DNA from: Parahaliea mediterranea
GTDB lineage: Bacteria > Pseudomonadota > Gammaproteobacteria > Pseudomonadales > Halieaceae
Assembly (NCBI RefSeq): GCF_017255185.1
Contig: NZ_JAFKCZ010000019.1
Location: 1 to 64,000, forward strand
Reading direction: 5' to 3'
DNA length: 64,000 nucleotides
How positions within the stretch are numbered: the stretch's first letter is position 1; each line of letters begins with the position of its first letter. The position numbers were made by a program, and so were the translations under genes. The notes under the pieces were generated by a model that was not told where the DNA came from, did no database searches, and was given only the letters and a program-made list of their open reading frames with translations. This document shows positions 1-15,210 of the stretch, one piece after another.

Positions 1-189
1 GGTCAGTTGTGGGCACAACTCAACCTCAAGAGATAGCATGAGCCTTTCTATTCGTAACAGGCAGAGCCTGCCACTCATGACCACGTCCGTAGGACGTGGT
101 TTCCCACGCTTAAATGAATTCCGCACTACAGGAACCCCTTCCCAGCCGCTGTAGGGTCGAATTTATTCGACCAGCCAATCCGGCGGCAG
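1..189. other. Non-coding window edge with a hairpin and a degenerate palindromic repeat
   Basis: I see no gene here. Positions 82-101 form a perfect hairpin (CCACGTCC, three-base loop, GGACGTGG). It resembles the subterminal hairpins of IS200/IS605-type elements, but no transposase is in the window, so this is only a possibility; it could equally be a terminator for whatever lies to the left. Positions 112-172 hold one degenerate and one good copy (150-172) of the CTGTAGGG palindrome that recurs through the window. The stop codon of clpA lies just to the right. Confidence 0.4.
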
Positions 190-2472
<2,283 letters not shown>

Positions 2473-2503
2473 ACTTTACCGCTCCCCGGGTACGGGCCCT
2501 GCC

Positions 2504-2860
2504 CTACCCCTCTGATGCCTCGATCTCACACAGCAGCGGGTGTTCGTTCTCACGCGCGTACTGGTTAACCTGTGCCGCCTTGGTCTCGGCGATATCGCGA
2601 GTATAGATGCCGCACACGCCCTTGCCTTTCGTATGCACGGTCAACATGACGTGGGTCGCCTGCTCGCGGTTCATGCGGAAAAACGTCTCCAACACCTCGA
2701 CGACGAACTCCATGGGCGTGTAGTCGTCGTTGATCAGTACGACTTTGAACAACGGCGGCCGCTTGAGTTCAGGACCGGACTCCTTGAGTGCCAAATTGCC
2801 GTCACGGTGTTCTTCCTCCTTCGCGAGGCGCCACCGGTGTTGTGACTGATTCTCGATCAC
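2504..2860 (-). CDS. clpS: ATP-dependent Clp protease adaptor ClpS
   Basis: ClpS recognises N-terminal destabilising residues and hands N-degron substrates to ClpA. The core is unmistakable: [20 protein letters not shown], then a helix ending in [20 protein letters not shown] and the C-terminal [10 protein letters not shown] place the start at the GTG at 2860 (118 residues, the usual length). The alternative ATG at 2911 overlaps a perfect TATAAT on the minus strand (2910-2915), so it would lie upstream of a transcript made from that promoter. The product is cytoplasmic and is probably co-transcribed with clpA. Confidence 0.9.
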   Translation of the reverse strand: MIENQSQHRWRLAKEEEHRDGNLALKESGPELKRPPLFKVVLINDDYTPMEFVVEVLETFFRMNREQATHVMLTVHTKGKGVCGIYTRDIAETKAAQVNQYARENEHPLLCEIEASEG

Positions 2861-2909
2861 GCTTACCACTTCCAACCAAATTGCGGTGCTAACTACTGGA
2901 TATGGAACC

Positions 2910-2915
2910 ATTATA
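2910..2915 (-). promoter_or_regulatory. Perfect -10 element (TATAAT) before clpS
   Basis: The minus strand reads TATAAT here, with no convincing -35 box at 17 bases. If it is used, transcription begins near 2903, inside the first codons of the longest clpS frame, which argues for the shorter clpS start. It is a single-element match, so confidence is moderate. Confidence 0.4.
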
Positions 2916-2947
2916 AGTCATTTCAAGGGAAGCTTCTTTTCAGCGGA

Positions 2948-3000
2948 AAAACGGGGACGGATACCTATTACATCGAAAAATAGGTGTCCGTCCCCCGTTT
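2948..3000. repeat. GGGGACGGATACC-type inverted repeat
   Basis: The two arms, AAACGGGGACGGATACCTATT-like and AATAGGTGTCCGTCCCCCGTTT-like, face each other across about 12 bases. Such GGGGACGG/CCGTCCCC palindromes are common in gammaproteobacterial intergenic regions and are often linked to REP-associated tyrosine transposases; that link is family knowledge, and no such transposase is in this window. Confidence 0.75.
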
Positions 3001-3015
3001 CGGGGGGCCGCTAAC

Positions 3016-3042
3016 GAAAATGGCCCGCACGGGGCGGGCCAT
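3016..3042 (-). terminator. Rho-independent terminator-like hairpin downstream of icd
   Basis: On the minus strand a 9-bp stem (ATGGCCCGC/GCGGGCCAT, five-base loop) is followed directly by TTTTC. It sits about 90 bases after the icd stop codon and before clpS, so it would separate the two transcripts. The T-run is short. Confidence 0.55.
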
Positions 3043-3066
3043 ATCGCGGGCGCCCCCCATACGTCC

Positions 3067-3092
3067 GGCGGAATGAATTCCGCCCTACGGGC
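3067..3092. repeat. CTGTAGGG-family palindrome (CGGAATTCATTCCG core)
   Basis: GGCGGAATGAATTCCGCC followed by CTACGGG is the CGG/CCG-core variant of the palindrome seen at several loci in this window. It lies between the icd stop codon and the clpS promoter region. Confidence 0.75.
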
Positions 3093-3134
3093 GAGGGGCA
3101 GCCCAATCTTGCCGGGGCCATTCCCCGGCGATGC

Positions 3135-4388
<1,254 letters not shown>

Positions 4389-4543
4389 ATGATGTACTCC
4401 GTAGATTAAGAGGGTTCTATGAAAGGCGGGGCGCGGCATCCTTGTGGGAGACCCCGGTTCAAGCGGCGCGTATTGTAGCAGGTTTCACACCATTTCTCTT
4501 GATCGAAACAGACATTTTTACCCGGGAGCCTTCACACCCAGCC

Positions 4544-5137
4544 ATGGCAAAACTCATTCTCTTCAATAAGCCCTTCCAGGTGCTCAGCCAGTTCACCGAC
4601 ACGGATGGCGGGCGCGCCACACTGGCCGATTACCTGTCGGCACCGGGCTTTCGCGCCGCCGGGCGCCTGGACTACGACTCCGAGGGACTGTTACTGCTGA
4701 CCGACAACGGGGCACTGCAGCAGCGCATCGCCAACCCCCGTCACCGGCACTGGAAAACCTACTGGGTGCAGGTGGAGGGCGAGGTCGACGAGGCCGCCCT
4801 GGCGCGCCTGCGCGGCGGCCTGGAGCTGAAGGACGGCCCCACCCTGCCGGCCCGGGCGCGACGCATCGATCCACCTGAGGGCCTGTGGCCGCGCCAGCCG
4901 CCGGTGCGCGAGCGCAAAACAGTGCCCGACAGCTGGCTGGAGCTGTCCATTCGCGAGGGCCGCAACCGCCAGGTACGCAGAATGACGGCGGCGACCGGGT
5001 TCCCCACCCTCAGGCTGATTCGCAGCCAGGTGGCGGACTGGACGCTCGACGGCCTCGCCCCTGGCGAGTACCGAACACTGGCGCTTCACCTGCCACGTCA
5101 AAACAAACAACCCAAAAGGGGTCAGAGCCCTTTTTAG
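4544..5137 (+). CDS. rluE: 23S rRNA pseudouridine synthase RluE family
   Basis: RluE isomerises a uridine in 23S rRNA domain V (U2457 in E. coli). The product has 197 residues from the ATG at 4544, starting MAKLILFNKPFQVLSQF, the family's KPF/Y opening. The catalytic-Asp motif appears as GRLDYDSEGLLLLTDNG, followed by the HPRHRHWKTYWVQVEG and REGRNRQVRRM signatures. The longer frame from 4442 runs through the icd promoter region and is unlikely. The last residues (PKRGQSPF) and the stop codon are encoded inside an AAAAGGGGTCAGAGCCC repeat, so the C-terminus has been rewritten by a repeat insertion. Confidence 0.9.
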   Translation: MAKLILFNKPFQVLSQFTDTDGGRATLADYLSAPGFRAAGRLDYDSEGLLLLTDNGALQQRIANPRHRHWKTYWVQVEGEVDEAALARLRGGLELKDGPTLPARARRIDPPEGLWPRQPPVRERKTVPDSWLELSIREGRNRQVRRMTAATGFPTLRLIRSQVADWTLDGLAPGEYRTLALHLPRQNKQPKRGQSPF

Positions 5138-5173
5138 CCTAAACCTGGATCAAAAAGGGCTCTGACCCCTTTT
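5114..5173. repeat. GGGGTCAGAGCCC inverted repeat overlapping the rluE stop
   Basis: Arms AAAAGGGGTCAGAGCCCTTTT and AAAAAGGGCTCTGACCCCTTTT flank about 16 bases. A sibling copy lies at 14631-14686. The left arm supplies the last codons and stop of rluE, and the right arm ends 16 bases before nudJ, so the element could also act as a hairpin between the two genes. Confidence 0.8.
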
Positions 5174-5189
5174 CTGGATACTGCAAGCG

Positions 5190-5645
5190 ATGAATAGCAA
5201 CTGGCATGCCCATGTAACCGTGGCCACGGTGGTTGAGCGCGACGGCCGCTACCTGCTGGTGGAGGAGCGCGACAAGGTCACTGGCGAGAAGGTGTTCAAC
5301 CAGCCCGCCGGCCACCTCGAAGCCGGAGAGTCATTGCAGGCCGCGGCCCTGCGCGAGACCCTGGAGGAAACCGGCTGGCGCGTCGAGCTGACCGGCGTCC
5401 TCGGCCTGGTGCTCTACACCGCGCCGTCCAACGGCGTCACCTACTACCGCAATACTTTTCTGGCGCGGCCACTGGAGCCCTTGGAGAACGCCCGGCTCGA
5501 CCCCGACATCCATGCAGTGCACTGGCTGGATTACGGGGAAATCCGGGCCAATTCTGCTAGAATGCGCAGCCCCTTGGTCCTCGCCGCAGTGGAACAGTCG
5601 CGCTCGGGCGAGGTCTACCCACTGGATCTTATTAGGCAGATATGA
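5190..5645 (+). CDS. nudJ: Nudix hydrolase, NudJ-like phosphatase
   Basis: NudJ hydrolyses thiamin pyrophosphates and nucleoside triphosphates in E. coli, where it also sits directly before mnmA. The 151-residue product contains the Nudix box [23 protein letters not shown]-type motif (G..5E..7REUXEEXGU) at about residues 40-62, and the upstream [18 protein letters not shown] region typical of this subfamily. The stop codon overlaps the mnmA start (ATGA), indicating translational coupling. Confidence 0.9.
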   Translation: MNSNWHAHVTVATVVERDGRYLLVEERDKVTGEKVFNQPAGHLEAGESLQAAALRETLEETGWRVELTGVLGLVLYTAPSNGVTYYRNTFLARPLEPLENARLDPDIHAVHWLDYGEIRANSARMRSPLVLAAVEQSRSGEVYPLDLIRQI

Positions 5646-6730
5646 GCAACGCTTCCACCAAAGTCATCGTCGGCATGTCCGGCGGTGTCGATTCCTCTGT
5701 TTCCGCGCTGTTACTGAAGGAGCAGGGTTACCTCGTGGAAGGCCTGTTCATGAAAAACTGGGAAGAGGACGACGGCACCGAGTACTGCACGGCGAAGGAA
5801 GACTTCGCCGACGCCCAGGCGGTGGCGGACAAACTGGGCATTCCCCTGCACGGGGCCAATTTCGCCGCCGAGTACTGGGACAATGTGTTCGAGCATTTCC
5901 TGGAGGAGTACCGCGCCGGGCGCACGCCCAATCCGGACATCCTGTGCAACCGGGAGATCAAATTCAAGGCCTTCCTGGACTACGCCCTCATGCTGGGCGC
6001 GGACCTCATCGCCACCGGCCATTACACCCGCCGCGGCGAACACGCCGGCAAGGCCACGCTGCTCAAGGGCCTGGATGACAACAAGGACCAGAGCTATTTC
6101 CTGCACGCCGTGGGTCACCGCGAGCTGGCCAGGACCCTGTTCCCGGTGGGCGAGATCGAGAAGCCGGCGGTGCGCGAACTGGCGGCTAAACACGGACTGG
6201 CGACGGCGAGGAAAAAGGATTCCACGGGTATCTGCTTCATCGGCGAGCGGCGCTTCGGCGATTTTCTCAAGCAGTACCTGCCGGCCCAGCCCGGCGAGAT
6301 CCACAGCCTGGATGGCGAACGGCTGGGGCAGCACCAGGGCCTGATGTACCACACCATCGGCCAGCGCCAGGGCCTGGGTATCGGCGGCCGCGCCGACAGC
6401 CAGGACGCCCCCTGGTACGTGGTGGACAAGGACCTCGAGCGCAACGTGCTGTTGGTGGCCCAGGGCAACGACCACCCGGCGCTGTTCAAAACCACCCTGT
6501 ACACGGGGCCGGTCTACTGGATCGAGGGCGAGGCGCCCGCCACCCCCCTGCGCTGCCGGGCCAAGGTCCGCTACCGCCAGGCGGACCAGGACTGCGTCGT
6601 GCACGCTCAGGGCGAGGGTTACCGCGTTGTATTCGACGCGCCCCAGCGGGCGATCACGCCGGGCCAGTCGGTGGTTTTCTACGACGGTGATCGCTGCCTG
6701 GGCGGCGGCGTGATCGAGCGGGGCGAATAA
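5642..6730 (+). CDS. mnmA: tRNA-specific 2-thiouridylase MnmA
   Basis: MnmA thiolates U34 of tRNA-Lys, -Glu and -Gln using ATP and sulfur relayed by the Tus proteins. The 362-residue protein has the PP-loop SGGVDSSV near residue 14, the catalytic cysteine in [13 protein letters not shown] near 102, and the second cysteine in [11 protein letters not shown] near 198. The length is normal. It overlaps nudJ by four bases and is followed three bases later by hflD, the same nudJ-mnmA-hflD-purB order as in E. coli and Pseudomonas. Confidence 0.97.
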   Translation: MSNASTKVIVGMSGGVDSSVSALLLKEQGYLVEGLFMKNWEEDDGTEYCTAKEDFADAQAVADKLGIPLHGANFAAEYWDNVFEHFLEEYRAGRTPNPDILCNREIKFKAFLDYALMLGADLIATGHYTRRGEHAGKATLLKGLDDNKDQSYFLHAVGHRELARTLFPVGEIEKPAVRELAAKHGLATARKKDSTGICFIGERRFGDFLKQYLPAQPGEIHSLDGERLGQHQGLMYHTIGQRQGLGIGGRADSQDAPWYVVDKDLERNVLLVAQGNDHPALFKTTLYTGPVYWIEGEAPATPLRCRAKVRYRQADQDCVVHAQGEGYRVVFDAPQRAITPGQSVVFYDGDRCLGGGVIERGE

Positions 6731-6733
6731 CAG

Positions 6734-8804
<2,071 letters not shown>

Positions 8805-8813
8805 GCGGCCCCC

Positions 8814-9926
8814 TTGCCGCTGCCGATCGACATCGGGGACTTCCTCGCGCGCCACTGGCAGCGCGAGCCCCTGCTGATTCGCGACGCCCTGCCCGGCTTC
8901 TCGCCACCACTGTCCGCCAACGAACTGGCCGGGCTGGCGCTGGAGGCCGAGGTGGAGTCGCGCATCGTCGAGGAGGACAAGGGTAAGTGGCGCGTCAGCC
9001 ACGGCCCCTTTACCGAAGCCGACTTCCAGCGCCCGCCCCCATGGTCGCTACTGGTTCAGGCGGTGGACGACTACGTACCCGAAGTCGCCGACCTGCGGCG
9101 ACTGGTGGACTTCATACCCGACTGGCGGGCGGACGACGTCATGGTCAGCTACGCCACCGACGGCGGCAGCGTCGGCCCGCATTTCGACCACTACGATGTT
9201 TTCCTGCTGCAGGGCGAGGGCCAACGGCACTGGCGCCTGGGCCAGCACTGCGACGGGCAAAGCCCCCTCATCCCCGGTACCGAACTGCGCATTCTCGACA
9301 AGTTCGAGCAGACACGGGACTATCTCCTGAATCCCGGCGACATACTCTACGTACCGCCGGGCGTGGCGCATTGGGGGGTCGCCCGGGGCGAATGCACCAC
9401 CTTCTCCATCGGCTTTCGCGCGCCGCGCCGCGGGGAGATGCTGGCCCGGCTGGCGGACGCCGCGCTTGAGCACAACGACCCCGATCATTTCTTCAGCGAC
9501 CCGGGCCGCGCGCCGGCCACCCGGCCTGGCGAACTGTCCACCGCGGACCTGGCGCTGGCCCGCGTGCAGGCGCTGGCCCTGCTGGAGTCGACAGCCTCAC
9601 CGCGCTGGTTTGGCGAATTGGTGACCGAGCCGCGCTATCCTGCGGAGGGAGAGGATGCCAGCGCGGAGACCATTGAGGCGCTGCTGCACGGGGAAGGTGA
9701 GCTGCACCGCACACCCGGGGCGCGCATCGCCTGGCTAGAACAGGGCGGGCGCCTGTACGTGTTCGCCAACGGCGCCAGTTACGAGACGGAAACCACCTGT
9801 CGCCCGCAGATCATCGCGCTATGCAACAACGGCCACCTGACCGTCCCGGCCCCGGATGGGAACAGGGCCGCGCTGGCGAATCTGCTACAGTTCCTGCTCG
9901 AATCCGGGGGTGTCCATGTCGAATAG
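8814..9926 (+). CDS. roxA: 50S ribosomal protein L16 3-hydroxylase (cupin, RoxA/YcfD)
   Basis: RoxA is an Fe(II)/2-oxoglutarate oxygenase that hydroxylates an arginine of ribosomal protein L16. The 370-residue protein has the JmjC-like core VGPHFDHYDVFLLQGEG (the HxD iron ligands) and the distal histidine in GVAHWG, followed by the family phrase SIGFRAPRRGEML; a winged C-terminal domain follows. An in-frame stop immediately upstream leaves the TTG at 8814 as the first usable start. The gap to purB is nine bases, and the 3' end overlaps the next gene. Pseudomonas has the same purB-roxA-acetyltransferase order. Confidence 0.9.
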   Translation: MPLPIDIGDFLARHWQREPLLIRDALPGFSPPLSANELAGLALEAEVESRIVEEDKGKWRVSHGPFTEADFQRPPPWSLLVQAVDDYVPEVADLRRLVDFIPDWRADDVMVSYATDGGSVGPHFDHYDVFLLQGEGQRHWRLGQHCDGQSPLIPGTELRILDKFEQTRDYLLNPGDILYVPPGVAHWGVARGECTTFSIGFRAPRRGEMLARLADAALEHNDPDHFFSDPGRAPATRPGELSTADLALARVQALALLESTASPRWFGELVTEPRYPAEGEDASAETIEALLHGEGELHRTPGARIAWLEQGGRLYVFANGASYETETTCRPQIIALCNNGHLTVPAPDGNRAALANLLQFLLESGGVHVE

Positions 9927-10866
9927 TGCGCAACAGGTCGATGTGAGGGAGGTCGCCTGGGTCGAGGCCGGGGACAGCCTGCGCGCCCTGCGCGAACAGG
10001 TCTTTATCGTCGAACAGGGCGTGCCCCGCGAGATCGAGTGGGACGGCCGCGACGACCAGTGTCGCCATGTCATGGCGCGGGTCGACGGTGAGCCGGCCGG
10101 CTGCGCCCGCTTGATGCCCGGCGGCAAGGTGGGGCGCATGGCGGTACTGGCGCGCTATCGCGGCCGGGGCATCGGCGCCGCCCTCCTGGACGGGATTATC
10201 GCGGTGGCGCGGGCGCAGGGCTACGACCGCCTGTTCCTGCACGCCCAGCAGCACGCCGCGCCCTTTTATCGCCGTGCCGGTTTCGAGCCCCGCGGCGCCA
10301 CCTTCGAGGAAGCCGGTATTCCCCATGTCAGCATGCACCTCGACCTGGACATGGATGCGCCTTCCCTTGAGCTGGAAGCGACCGGCGACAGCTTCCTCGG
10401 CGGGGTAGCCTACCCCTCCCCCTTCAACAGGCTAACCTTGACGCTGGCCGAAAGCGCCAGCCGCTACCTGTACATCCTCAGCCCCAGCCTGGACTTTCGC
10501 GTATTCGATAACAGCGCCCTGGAAGAGGCCATCACCGCCCTCGCCCGCCGCAGCCGACAGACCGAGATCCGCATACTGATCGCCGACCCGCGACCGCTGG
10601 TGCAGCGCGGCCACCGCCTGCTGAATCTCGCCCGCCGCCTGCCCAGCAAGGTGCAGCTGCGCGCGCTGGCGGAACACCCCGAATGGCGCGGGGAAACCCT
10701 CGTCATCCGCGACCGCGACGGGGTGCTGTACAAGCCCGGCGACAGCGATAAGGAAGGCTTCTACGAGCCCGATTCACGCGCCTCGACCCAGCGCCACCTG
10801 GAGTTGTTCCAGGAACTGTGGCGCCAGGGCACCCAGGGCCCCGAACTGCGCCGCTTAAACCTGTAG
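9916..10866 (+). CDS. GNAT N-acetyltransferase fused to a C-terminal DUF7931-like domain
   Basis: The 316-residue protein has two parts. Residues 1-150 form a GNAT fold of the ElaA/YjcF type, with acetyl-CoA binding loop RYRGRGIGAALLDGII and the AAPFYRRAGFEPRG terminal strand. Residues 160-316 form a separate domain (ASRYLYILSPSLDFRVFDN and TEIRILIADPRPLVQRGHRLL) whose strand-helix pattern recalls phospholipase D-like folds but without HKD motifs. The substrate is unknown. The ATG at 9916 overlaps the roxA stop, so the pair is translationally coupled. Confidence 0.85.
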   Translation: MSNSAQQVDVREVAWVEAGDSLRALREQVFIVEQGVPREIEWDGRDDQCRHVMARVDGEPAGCARLMPGGKVGRMAVLARYRGRGIGAALLDGIIAVARAQGYDRLFLHAQQHAAPFYRRAGFEPRGATFEEAGIPHVSMHLDLDMDAPSLELEATGDSFLGGVAYPSPFNRLTLTLAESASRYLYILSPSLDFRVFDNSALEEAITALARRSRQTEIRILIADPRPLVQRGHRLLNLARRLPSKVQLRALAEHPEWRGETLVIRDRDGVLYKPGDSDKEGFYEPDSRASTQRHLELFQELWRQGTQGPELRRLNL

Positions 10867-10972
10867 GGATAGCCGCAAGCCCCTTGTCGGGTATTTTATT
10901 GCCGGATGGGAATGGCCCTGGTTGCCAATGGCGGATTTCATTGCCAACAGGGGCCTGCTTTCACCGTGGGGT

Positions 10973-11023
10973 GGCGCAATGAATTGCGCCCTATAGGGGC
11001 TGTAGGGTCGAATTCATTCGACC
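10973..11023. repeat. Two CTGTAGGG-family palindromes
   Basis: One copy has a GGCGCAATGAATTGCGCC core (10973-10990) and a second reads GTAGGGTCGAATTCATTCGACC (11002-11023). They fill the convergent gap between the GNAT gene and the Rieske gene and may serve as a bidirectional stop. I see no gene in 10867-11031. Confidence 0.75.
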
Positions 11024-11031
11024 GGTTTCCA

Positions 11032-11352
11032 CTACCGCTCTTCGAGCATCACCCCGATCTCGTTGCGCTCATAGACCAGGTCGAAAGTGCGCAGGCCGCG
11101 GCAGGGTTCCTCGGTGGCGTGCAGTAGACGGCCGTCGGCAATCGAAAAGCGGTACTGGTGCAGGGCGCACTGGATGACGCCCTTGTCGATGGTGGCCGCA
11201 TCAAGGGGATGGGCGCGATGCGGGCACTGGGCCTCGATCAGGTAGCGCTCACTGTCGCGCTGGATCAGCAGCAGCTGCAGGTTGTCGATCTTGAACTGCC
11301 GTGTGTAGCCATCGTGCAGGTTAATCAGTTTGTCCAGCGGATAGAAACGCAT
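11032..11352 (-). CDS. Small Rieske [2Fe-2S] protein
   Basis: This 106-residue cytoplasmic protein has the two Rieske cluster ligand pairs CPHRAHPL and CALHQYRF, about 20 residues apart, as in ferredoxin-like Rieske proteins that serve dioxygenases or nitrite reductases. There is no signal peptide or membrane segment. It sits 41 bases after the end of meaB on the same strand. The partner enzyme is not evident; a role as an electron carrier is inferred from the fold. Confidence 0.85.
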   Translation of the reverse strand: MRFYPLDKLINLHDGYTRQFKIDNLQLLLIQRDSERYLIEAQCPHRAHPLDAATIDKGVIQCALHQYRFSIADGRLLHATEEPCRGLRTFDLVYERNEIGVMLEER

Positions 11353-11393
11353 CGACCGTCACCTCGAAATGGGAGGCTGGATTCAGCGGCGCG

Positions 11394-12353
11394 CTAAAAG
11401 GCCTCCATGATCTGCCTGGCCGCAGCGTACGCGGTAGCCCTGCCCTGGGCAACCTCGCGTTCCAGGCGCGGCAGCAACTCCCGCACCCGGGGATTGCGGC
11501 TGAGTTTCAGATGCAGCATTTCGTCGACCAGCTGGCGCATCCACTCAAGGTTCTGTCGGGCGCGCTTGCTGTGGAAGGCGTCTTCTTCCAGGGCCTGGAA
11601 ATAGTAGTCGACGATCATGCCCCACACCGCATCGATGTTCTGGCCCTCCAGGGCTGAGCAGGTCATCACCCGGGGAGTCCAGAAGGAGGTATGACGCAGC
11701 AGGTTCATGGCGTTGGTGTAGTGCTGGCGCGCTTTTTTCGCCAGCACCGCGCTATCGCCATCGGCCTTGTTGATCACCAGGGCGTCGGCGAGTTCCACAA
11801 TCCCCTTCTTGATGCCCTGCAGTTCGTCGCCGCCCCCCGGCAGCATCAGCACCATGAAGAAATCCACCATGCCGGCGACCTGGTACTCCGACTGGCCCAC
11901 ACCAACCGTTTCCACCAGAATCACGTCGTAGCCCGCCGCCTCGCACAACAACATGGTCTCCCGTGTTTTCTGCGCGACGCCGCCCAGGGCGCCCTCGGAG
12001 GGCGACGGCCGGATAAAGGCCTCCTCCCGCCGTGACAGCTCTTCCATACGTGTTTTGTCGCCGAGGATCGAGCCCCCGGCGATCGGCGAGCTGGGGTCCA
12101 CCGCCAGCACCGCCACGCGTTTGCCCTGCTCGATCAGGTACAGGCCGAAGCGCTCGATAAAGGTGGACTTACCCACCCCGGGCACGCCAGTGATACCGAT
12201 GCGGATGCTGTTGCCACTATGTGGCAGCAGCTGCTCGAGGATGTCCTGGGACTGCTGGCGATGGCGATCCAGCTTGCTCTCGACCAGGGTGATGGCCTTG
12301 GCCAGGGCACGCCGGTTGCCATCCAGCAGGGGTTGCGGGTCGTAACGGTCCAC
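11394..12353 (-). CDS. meaB: Methylmalonyl-CoA mutase-associated GTPase MeaB
   Basis: MeaB is a G3E P-loop GTPase that protects methylmalonyl-CoA mutase and gates loading of adenosylcobalamin. It has Walker A GVPGVGKST, the DPSSPIAGGSILGDKTRM switch region, ETVGVGQSE, and the NKAD base-specificity motif. I propose the GTG at 12353 (319 residues), because the longer frames (to 12428 or 12455) would read through a CTGTAGGG-type palindrome at 12372-12387 and overlap mcm; typical MeaB proteins start just before LLDGNRRALAKAITLVES. The start is uncertain because no strong ribosome binding site is present. Confidence 0.9.
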   Translation of the reverse strand: MDRYDPQPLLDGNRRALAKAITLVESKLDRHRQQSQDILEQLLPHSGNSIRIGITGVPGVGKSTFIERFGLYLIEQGKRVAVLAVDPSSPIAGGSILGDKTRMEELSRREEAFIRPSPSEGALGGVAQKTRETMLLCEAAGYDVILVETVGVGQSEYQVAGMVDFFMVLMLPGGGDELQGIKKGIVELADALVINKADGDSAVLAKKARQHYTNAMNLLRHTSFWTPRVMTCSALEGQNIDAVWGMIVDYYFQALEEDAFHSKRARQNLEWMRQLVDEMLHLKLSRNPRVRELLPRLEREVAQGRATAYAAARQIMEAF

Positions 12354-12371
12354 GGTTAGCGATTCGCTGTT

Positions 12372-12387
12372 GCCGAATTCATTCGGC
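12372..12387. repeat. CCGAATTCATTCGG palindrome between mcm and meaB
   Basis: A bare GCCGAATTCATTCGGC core, without the flanking TGTAGGG arms, lies between the mcm stop and the probable meaB start. It matches the core of the palindromes elsewhere in the window and has landed within an operon junction. Confidence 0.55.
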
Positions 12388-12411
12388 CTTTGCGTGCAGA
12401 CACCCGCTGAC

Positions 12412-14568
<2,157 letters not shown>

Positions 14569-14630
14569 CGGTGTTCCTCTGGATCCCGTTACAGAGGGAT
14601 CGCATACATTCGTCCGGTGTCCGGCCGCAG

Positions 14631-14686
14631 AAAAGGGGTCAGAGCCCTTTTCTGGGCAGCGAAAAAGGGTTCTGACCCCTTTTCTG
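14631..14686. repeat. GGGGTCAGAGCCC inverted repeat, second copy
   Basis: AAAAGGGGTCAGAGCCCTTTTC and GAAAAAGGGTTCTGACCCCTTTTC face each other upstream of mcm. This is the same element family as at 5114-5173, with one base changed in the right arm. Confidence 0.8.
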
Positions 14687-14712
14687 TTTTCTGCTACAGC
14701 CGGTGGTGCTCA

Positions 14713-14775
14713 GGCGGAATGAATTCCGCCCTACAGGGGGTAGCGCCGCGCCTGTAGGGTCGAATTCATTCGACC
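14713..14775. repeat. Pair of CTGTAGGG-family palindromes
   Basis: A GGCGGAATGAATTCCGCCCTACAGG copy is followed by CTGTAGGGTCGAATTCATTCGACC in the opposite orientation, with TAGCGCCGCG between them. The pair sits between the mce stop and mcm promoter region together with the GGGGTCAGAG element, making an intergenic stretch composed almost entirely of repeats. Confidence 0.8.
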
Positions 14776-14789
14776 ACCCCCTCGCTACA

Positions 14790-15200
14790 TCAATGGTCCG
14801 CCGGGGGCTGGTTCAGCTCGATCAACACCCCGTCACAGCACTTGGGATGGATAAAAATGGTCAGGCAATCGTGGGCCCCCGGGTTCGGCGTCTCGGACAG
14901 GAACTGATAGCCCTTCTCCTTCAGCCGCGCCACGTCCGCCTCGATGTCGTCGCTGCGGAAGCAGATGTGATGCAGGCCGCCGCCCTTCTTCTCCAGGTAC
15001 TTGGCGATCGGCCCCCGCCCTTCCAGGGGGTGCACCAGCTCGATGCTGGTGGGCGGCAGGGGGAAAAAGGCGGTGGAGGTCTGTGCCGCCTCCACGTCCT
15101 CGGCGCCCTCGAATTCCAGGCCGAAGTCCTCCATAAAGCGCTTGATGGCTTTGTCGAAATCCGGCACCGCGATGGCGATGTGGTCCAGGCCAGTGATCAT
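14790..15200 (-). CDS. mce: Methylmalonyl-CoA epimerase
   Basis: This VOC-superfamily enzyme interconverts the (S) and (R) epimers of methylmalonyl-CoA, linking the carboxylase to the mutase. The 136-residue protein has the family's metal-ligand pattern: HIAIAV near the N-terminus, STAFFPLPPTSIELVHP in the middle, GGGLHHICF, and IFIHPKCCDGVLIELNQ at the end. GAGGT precedes the ATG. It starts 10 bases after the biotin carboxylase stop and so reads as an operon member. Confidence 0.95.
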   Translation of the reverse strand: MITGLDHIAIAVPDFDKAIKRFMEDFGLEFEGAEDVEAAQTSTAFFPLPPTSIELVHPLEGRGPIAKYLEKKGGGLHHICFRSDDIEADVARLKEKGYQFLSETPNPGAHDCLTIFIHPKCCDGVLIELNQPPADH

Positions 15201-15210
15201 AGCGTTTACC

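Noticed and set aside
2861-2911. The longer clpS start at 2911
   Set aside because: The ATG overlaps a perfect -10 element, and the added residues do not match the family.
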